DNA of 36,464 nucleotides, from contig BEXV01001630.1 in assembly GCA_003118195.1 (NCBI GenBank), forward strand, positions 36,623 through 73,086. Direction: 5' to 3'. The DNA comes from Hemicentrotus pulcherrimus. Its lineage: Eukaryota > Echinodermata > Echinoidea > Camarodonta > Strongylocentrotidae. Made by a program: the position numbers and the translations under genes. The number at the start of each line of letters is the position of its first letter. The stretch's first letter is position 1. The notes beneath the pieces are model-generated. The model ran no database searches. It saw only the letters and a list, made by a program, of their open reading frames with translations, and had not been told where the DNA came from. Shown here in pieces: positions 30,745-36,464 of the stretch.

Positions 30745-32303
30745 TACTTCCTTCCCTATTGGTTCCAGTGTGTAGAAAAATGCGGCGTTTGAAAGACTAG
30801 GTGGTAACGTAAGATGTGTCTGCGTCTTCAACAGGTTCCTGACGGGTTCAATGGCTTCTGAATCATGACATTCAAATGCACAATCAATGATGAACTCCAT
30901 GTTATAAACTTTCTTGCATAGGGCTTCCAGGACCGACTTTCCTACTTCACCTCCATGAGCTACAGTGAAGTACAAGACATATCTGAATTCCTTGTAGTCA
31001 TTTAACAGCTTGTGTGTCAAGATTCTGTTGAATTCCGAACGATTGTGGTTATACAGCGATGCGAGGTATAGGCTTGCGGTGTGTTCCTGCAGTAGCTTGT
31101 GAGGGAAACAGAACTCTTGAATGAATTGCTTTCCCTCTATTTGTCTGATTTCCTTTGAGGCCAACCTCTTTTTCCCACTCAGAATACCAACCTGACATGC
31201 TACTGCCATCACCGCATCAACATCATCAACCTCATCGCAGGCTTCCATTTCCTCTTTGGTGAAGATGAGCTGATTTTTTAGCAACCCCTCGAAGGCCACA
31301 CGACCAACCTTTGTAATGGCTTCAACAGCCTTCTCCATATGACATTGATACAATCCCTCACTGTCAGTGTATCTTGAAGAATATTGTTCCCTAAGATCGA
31401 AATCAATCTCTTTTATTAGCTGGGATATTGTTTGTAGCTTCTCAGTTGTTTTGCGCTTGGATTCTACTTTCCACATGTTACACAGCATACAGCAAAAGAT
31501 TGGGAATGGTGCCATGAACTCAGAAACTACGCTGTTAGTGTTTATGAAGTGGATGAGACTGGATGCAGAAGCTGTGTCATTTTTGAAAAACTGTTTGATA
31601 TATTCATTTGTGTTTTCTTTGTTAAAACCCTCAACCAGTATGTAGGAGTACTTTTCATGGATTTCAGGAATGCTCTTGATTTGATCAGCTCCAAAAGGAC
31701 GTGAACTAATGAGAACAGATGTGTCAATGAATCTCTCCCTTCTTGCGATCGAGACGATAGCAAGTTTACGGTTTGGACATGTTATGTCCATTTTAGCCTC
31801 GTCCAGTCCGTCCAGTAAGACCAGAACCTTCCTTTGATTCTCCTGGATGTATTTATCAATCCATTCCCCTGTGATCTCTGTGTCATCTGGGAAATGATTC
31901 ATAACAATATCACCAAAGAAGGGGCTATCTTCTATGTCTCGAAATGATTCGTGAAAGAGAAGAGTGATATCTTGGAGACATTTACCCATCGCCCAATCGA
32001 GAGCTATTTTTGCAAATAATGTCGATTTGCCCACACCAGCTTCTCCAAGAAAGGCTAACCGTGTTATGAATCCTTTCTCAGTCTTTGTTTGAATGAAACT
32101 GAACAGATCCTCATATCGAATTTCTTTTTTCTGATATCCTATACACCCTAACATTAAAATGAGACTGACGTAGATATGCTGCAGCCATGTGCGTGACTCG
32201 GGGTCCATAGGAGATACTTTGACCTCGCTAAATTCTTCGATGTATCTAGCCTGTAACTTCTCTCTCAATCGTTGTACTTCGTCGGTCATCTCACCATGTT
32301 CAC
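30745..32303 (-). CDS. NLR NACHT ATPase exon
   Basis: A single 1559-nt exon encodes about 519 residues with no stop. It holds a NACHT domain, the STAND-family ATPase switch of NLRs. The P-loop GEAGVGKST lies at 32046-32020, following LAFL. The Walker B strand reads VLVLLDGLDE, with LLDGLDE at 31818-31798. The sensor-1 strand VLISSRP follows, then hydrophobic helices (FMAPFPIFCCMLCNMW) and a late segment FCFPHKLLQEHTASLYLASL typical of the NLR winged-helix/HD2 region. All expected nucleotide-binding residues are present, so it is probably active. The acceptor has a strong tract (CTCTCCTTTTCAG) and phase 1. The donor GTA|GTAAGT is a perfect consensus at phase 0. A MITE ends about 20 nt upstream of the acceptor. 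Confidence 0.93.
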
Positions 32304-32323
32304 CTGAAAAGGAGAGAGGATCA

Positions 32324-32472
32324 GGGCCCTGTTTCATAAAACTTGATATCAATAACAAGTTACAAGCTACTGTTATAAGCTACTGAAATCATGGCATCTG
32401 ATTGGCTGAGAGCAATTTTGTCATAGAAATTTAGCAGTTGTTATAGATAACAAGTTTTATGAAACGGGCCCC
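32324..32472. mobile_element. 149-bp MITE abutting the NACHT exon acceptor
   Basis: Inverted ends GGGCCCTGTTTCATAAAACT and GGGCCCGTTTCATAAAACTT (the latter on the other strand), a family common in marine invertebrates. Its left end lies about 20 nt upstream, on the sense strand, of the NACHT exon boundary at 32303. Confidence 0.8.
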
Positions 32473-34197
32473 AAAACAAGTCAGATACTAACAACATCTC
32501 ACCGAAGTACGGGAGGGGGCGTCGGGCTACATCTAGACAAATTTGTTCACACTTCCCTTACAAAAAGTACAAAAACAGAGAAATAAAAAAGGGCCTTCCA
32601 ACTACCCTAATTTTCGTAATGAGTGTATTGATTCCATCCAATTTATTATATACGGTCAAGCAATTTCCGCAACATTGTAGTTATATATCCCTTCAATCCA
32701 GATCACGTGTTACTTATTTGTACCCCATACAGTTCACTATATTGGCCTTTATAGGTTCGTGAAGTTTTATCGAAAACCGAGGCAAGAAAAGCGACAATTA
32801 GTGGACAATTAGAGCGCATCTGACAACCCTTCCTGACGTTTATCTTTATCATTGATGTGTGTTTTGCAATGTCCAGTCATACTACATCCTAATGACAAAG
32901 TTTGAGTCAGAGTTAATGTGTAAGCAAAGACAGACCGAGCGGTACCGCTAAAACAAGTCACAACTTCCTATTAAAATCCTTTTAAAAGTTTAATTCTGCT
33001 TTATCTGCCTTCATGCGTCAATTCTTCATTGATTAAAGTGATCCAACGTATCTAAGGTTAATACAAAGAACCTCCTTTAAATCCACTGGATAACCTTAAA
33101 TGATTTTTTAAAGCCAACCAATTCCTTGTCTCATGAAATCTAAGATCTTTCTTCTCACTTTTTCATTGCATCACTTCAAATGAGTAAGGAGCATAATATT
33201 GGTCTTTTTCTCGAAAAGCGCATGAAAACTCAGAGGTTTACTAATTTTGTGAAGGCAAGAAAACAAACATGTTCATAACTACCGAAGGTACTGACAGCAG
33301 ACTTTCATTTTTTTTAAAGGATTCCTTGAGTAAGCTTTGTCCATTTTTAATGACCCAATGGTAATTCAATTCAATTCAATTCAATTCAAGTCAATTCAAT
33401 TCAATTCAATTCATAAGGCTTGTCTTAAACACGGGACGGGAAGCAAAGAGTGTGGCATCATAACAAAGAGAATATCATTAATTCGTGTTTGTAAAAAAAT
33501 GCACAAAACCAATGTGACTAAGTCAGCTACTGATTTCGAACTGGATTAACAAGGGTTTTGGCCCTCTTCCATTTCTTCAGCCAAAATGTGGTACAATAGC
33601 ATTTTGATAATAAATTTTGAAAAACTGCTGCTCAGTCATTCGTGACAGCAGACTAATGAAAAAAAGTTTCATTAGACATAACATTAGTTATAAACTCCTT
33701 AAAATGCAACCACGTTCGATATGAAGAAGAAAAAAAGAAAAATTGAATACATCCCCGAAAAATCATGATACTGAATAAGCAGGGGGTGGGTATTATGAAA
33801 ATATTTCGTCACCCCTTAATGGGGCATTGGTTTATATTTCTTTAATATCAGACGCTTAAACATACTTTCAGATCAACTTTAAATTTGTTAAGAAGCTATA
33901 GTATAAAATATTAATCGCGGAGCAATTATCAGTGGAGTACGTATCGTTTTTCCAATGTAGACAGTATCTATAAAAAAAAAAAAAAATACAATTAAAACTT
34001 CAACTTGGATATGCGCCCATGCATTTTTCCAATTATGACTACTTCTTACTGAAAATTGTTCAAAATATTGTTACTCGGATGAAACATGCCCAATTTTGGT
34101 TCGCCAAACAATGAGGTAAATGTTTGTTCCATCTTTACCAAATATTCCAACCGTAACAATGCGGATCTTAAAAGTTTCTGAACAAAATTGAATTCAC
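32473..34197. other. NLR intron between Death and NACHT exons
   Basis: No gene seen. It holds a pentanucleotide AATTC microsatellite at 33363-33412, with one AAGTC variant, and an A-run at 33972-33986. The remainder is AT-rich without recognisable motifs. Confidence 0.65.
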
Positions 34198-34496
34198 CTT
34201 TCCTTCGCAGACACGTCTCCTCTATTTCGTTCAAGCCAGCCGCCTGGAGAGCAGCTCTAAGAATAGGAAGTTGCTCGGATGGTGTCACCTTCGCAGCCCA
34301 GTTCTGAAGCAGCATCACATTACCATTACTGGTCTTTCTACCTCCAGCCCGATTCGTCTCCAATGCCCGATTTATATCAGCAATCCGGACTCCTAGCTCA
34401 AGACCAAGTCTCCTTATATCACCATCATCCGATACGGCTTTTGCTACTGTGATGATGACGTCATCGAATCCATGTGTTTGCCTCGACGTTTGACCA
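34198..34496 (-). CDS. NLR Death-domain exon
   Basis: This 299-nt exon encodes a Death domain, the homotypic interaction module that recruits signalling partners. The helix pattern is recognisable: an early hydrophobic helix (DDVIITVAKAV), then DIRRLGLELGVRIADINRAL, the hallmark MLLQNWAAK around the conserved Trp, PILRAALQAAGL, and IEETCL at the end. The acceptor is a weak AT-rich TTTTAG. The donor is AAAG|GTGAAT, leaving one base (phase 1), which matches the phase of the NACHT exon. The frame stays open about 150 nt past the donor, so reading it as one unspliced ORF would append spurious residues. The domain sits directly before NACHT, as in sea urchin NLRs. A CARD or DED is less likely given the Trp-centred helix. 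Confidence 0.87.
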
Positions 34497-35164
34497 CTAA
34501 AATATATATTTATTTACTTTTAATTAAAAAGCATTTTATAATTGAATTTATACTACACATGTTATCGAGCTTTCTAATCATTTGATATCACGAATTTGAT
34601 ATCACTAAGTGAATAATCAAACAAAAAATTCTGGTAAATTTTAAATTTCTATCCTGCTTGATCTTTCAAGTCACCGGTATGCGAATCAATTATTTAACCA
34701 GGGAGTTATTACAAAAGCTGCTTGATTTAACATATAGTACCAATAGATTTATCACAATTGTTACTTATTCGTTTTCATAATACATCAGTATGTAAACTAA
34801 TAGTATTCATATATCTAATGTTTACATGTACATGTATATCAAGACTTTAAATATACTAGTCATGTTTTTTAATGTAGTGATAAAGGGATTTTTTTTTATC
34901 CTGATAGTTCGATGTTTATAATTTCTTTTCCTCTGAGATGAATAACGAATAACGTAATCTTTTCATTTCCACGAACGCACCTCCATGTTTCACAACCAGT
35001 GTCGACCATCGATTATATTTACCACCAATATAGTTCATTCGCATGACATTCTAAAGAATGATAACCTGAACTACTCTCAAAAGTGATCATTGGTATTCTG
35101 TGACCAGTGTAAATTTAACTATTATACATGATTCACAGTGGACTTCTGCTTAACATATCTGTAC
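34497..35164. other. NLR intron between first coding and Death exons
   Basis: AT-rich, with no frame, RNA gene or repeat recognised. Confidence 0.6.
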
Positions 35165-35246
35165 CTTGTACTTGGTGTGTTATCACTTGGGGGTTCAGTC
35201 ATCTCTTCGGTTTTCAGTCTCTCTGCCATCGTGAACGGTATCCAGG
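35165..35246 (-). CDS. NLR first coding exon (start codon and 21 codons)
   Basis: A strong acceptor (pyrimidine run ending CTCCTCAG) precedes 17 nt of 5' UTR and an ATG at 35229-35227. The ATG has A at -3 and G at +4, a good initiation context. The encoded N terminus starts MAERLKTEEM and is short, acidic and Ser/Thr/Pro-rich, with no signal peptide, which fits a cytosolic protein. The donor is AAG|GTACAG. The exon leaves two bases of a codon (phase 2), and the Death exon begins with exactly one base to complete it as Ser. That match is the main support for a small exon that homology could not confirm. An upstream non-coding first exon is implied by the acceptor but was not found. Confidence 0.68.
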
Positions 35247-36045
35247 CTGAGGAGAAAAGTCAACATATAAATAGAGATACGTATATGATAAATGATCGCA
35301 AACATGGGGTCCACCGTATGGCGGTTCAAGGATTGCCTTGGGCATAAGTCCTAAGAATTGACCGGTTCACTAACATATTTAAATGTTATAAATTTGTCTT
35401 TCATGGGAACATAATAGTCACGAGTTATTCCATTAACCTGTTATTAATGAATGAACTACACTACTAAGAAGTAGGTTTGCTTAAATTACGTATTGCTATG
35501 TCGGGCCAGCATCGGGCAAGCTTTAAGGTCGTCAAGAACAACATATGTTTATAAAGTATGCATCACATTTGAATAAGTTAGTAAAGCGGTTTATTCCTGG
35601 CAAAAAAAGTTCAGAGACTTTGTTTACTCTCACTGCGCCAGTAATATATGTGACAAACATTCGAGGAGCTTTCAAACACACATTGCTTCACCAAGAAAAA
35701 ACGTTTTTGGTGGTCAACTTATATCAATGTTTAGAGCATGAGTAAAGTATTCTAGATATTATATGAGAAAGTTGCAAATTATGTACAAGATCTTAGACAA
35801 TGGTAAACAAATGAGGAATGATTCTTGTTTTCGATATGAGAGGTCCCAGATAGGCCTACATAATTATGGGGATAAGGGTTTCGTGATTTAAGAGATCATT
35901 TATCACTGACTTCGAACACTCACAAACAAAAGTCAAAACTATATATATACTGTACATATATATATATATATGTATAAAAATAAGTCCGAGAATTTGCAAC
36001 TCTGACATGACAACGGGTGTCCCAGAATATGTAGGCGTGAAGAAA
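35247..36045. other. upstream region of the NLR gene
   Basis: Expected to contain the intron before the first coding exon and possibly a 5' UTR exon and promoter, none of which could be placed. It contains TA-rich runs at about 35941-35980. The plus-strand frames here have no family resemblance. Confidence 0.5.
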
Positions 36046-36120
36046 ATGGTCTAGGAGCGTAAGACGTAGCTGTACTTTACAATTTCGTTATGAGGTTTGC
36101 GAAGCCTTCTTCAGGTTCTG
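36046..36120 (-). mobile_element. possible Penelope-like 3'-end fragment
   Basis: On the minus strand, CTGAAGAAGGCTTCG followed by CATAACGAAATTG resembles the AAGAAGG...GAAACG motif seen at ends of Penelope-like retroelements. Very short; no protein evidence nearby. Confidence 0.3.
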
Positions 36121-36193
36121 AAGTGCGAACACAAACAAAAACAAATACATTGTATGAACAAATATATAAACATGTCACACAAATGTAATATCA

Positions 36194-36440
36194 CTCAATC
36201 ATAGTCAAGCATCATGAACATAGCAAAAATTAGTACGAAAAAAAATCCTTTCGGTATAAACTTGACCGCACATCCTTTATTTCACGTTCACATATATCAC
36301 ATCAACTGAATAAACACACCAACAGCCCAACACACAAGCAAGGTAAAACACATTGAAGTTGCATAATCAATCAAAGTTTATTCCGAAAGTGTTTCTCGTA
36401 CTAATTTTTGCTATGTTCATGATGCTTGACTATGATTGAG
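36194..36440. mobile_element. inverted-repeat element with perfect 45-bp arms
   Basis: 36194-36238 is the exact reverse complement of 36396-36440. Looser complementarity continues inward for about 20-25 bp (CTTTCGG-TAAACTT). The loop of about 100 bp is non-coding. The element sits next to the right edge, so its outer flanks are only partly visible. Confidence 0.78.
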
Positions 36441-36464
36441 CGAATTTGCGACCGGCGCGATTTC

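Larger units (their letters stand above)
78..35246 (-). other. Death-NACHT-LRR (NLR) receptor gene, 3'-incomplete
   Basis: Gene model assembled by eye from splice signals and open frames. Order: first coding exon 35246-35165, Death exon 34496-34198, NACHT exon 32303-30745, LRR N-terminal exon 29298-29107, then up to 19 LRR cassette exons from 25788 down to 78. Junction phases are 2 (exon 1 to Death), 1 (Death to NACHT) and 0 for every later junction, so the chain reads continuously except for a stop in cassette L18. The first four exons encode 705 codons. The Death-NACHT-LRR order is that of the cytoplasmic NLR sensors greatly expanded in sea urchins. They are expected to bind nucleotide through NACHT, oligomerise, and signal through Death-Death contacts, with LRRs sensing ligand. 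The left end is not in the window. Which cassettes enter a mature mRNA cannot be told from DNA. Confidence 0.82.

Noticed and set aside
32304..32358. Extended N terminus of the NACHT exon frame
   Set aside because: This part lies beyond a strong acceptor, and its start falls in a MITE.
34046..34197. Extra residues after the Death domain as part of the protein
   Set aside because: They lie beyond a phase-1 donor (AAAG|GTGAAT) that fits the NACHT exon phase; the tail shows no domain and stops soon after.
35138..35347. Plus-strand frame with a hydrophobic start as a membrane peptide gene
   Set aside because: Antisense to the first NLR coding exon, whose splice phases fit the gene; no support on the plus strand.

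Overview
This is eukaryotic, intron-rich DNA from a marine invertebrate. It shows GT/AG introns, LINE, SINE and MITE debris, and a Death-NACHT-LRR receptor gene. That domain order, the very large NLR families of sea urchins and the repeat types suggest an echinoderm, probably sea urchin-like. This is inferred from family knowledge; no species-specific marker was seen.

One NLR-type innate immune receptor gene occupies the minus strand from about 35246 down to at least position 78 and runs off the left edge. In transcription order it has a short first coding exon (35246-35165, ATG at 35229), a Death-domain exon (34496-34198), a NACHT ATPase exon (32303-30745) and an LRR N-terminal exon (29298-29107). 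Splice phases are 2, then 1, then 0, and they fit at every junction. The four exons sum to 705 codons.

Downstream lies a tandem array of about 19 LRR cassette exons, here called L1-L19 in transcription order (25788 down to 78). They sit in repeating units of about 0.8-0.9 kb. Sixteen exons are exactly 165 nt (55 residues, two LRRs); L1, L3 and L6 are 117, 117 and 120 nt. All are phase 0-0, so any subset could be joined without breaking frame. Eighteen of the 19 are open; L18 has a stop at codon 3. Differences concentrate at the predicted concave LRR face, and several exons and introns look like mosaics of one another. This looks like a cassette library diversifying by unequal crossing-over or gene conversion. 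It might also be diversified by alternative splicing, which the sequence alone cannot show. No terminal exon or poly(A) site is visible.

The introns hold many transposable elements: a CR1/Jockey-like LINE fragment carrying a MITE (2.5-4.3 kb), an unclassified insert (6.2-8.2 kb), a dead RTE-type LINE (8.5-11.8 kb), a tRNA-derived SINE (17.5 kb), a composite DNA transposon (17.8-19.7 kb), a minisatellite (20.7 kb), several MITEs (19.3, 22.9 and 23.3 kb), a LINE tail (23.5 kb), a foldback element (28.3-29.0 kb), a hAT-like MITE (29.4-30.0 kb) and a MITE abutting the NACHT acceptor (32.3 kb). None interrupts a recognised NLR exon. The far right (35.3-36.5 kb) is non-coding apart from a large perfect inverted repeat and a possible retroelement end.
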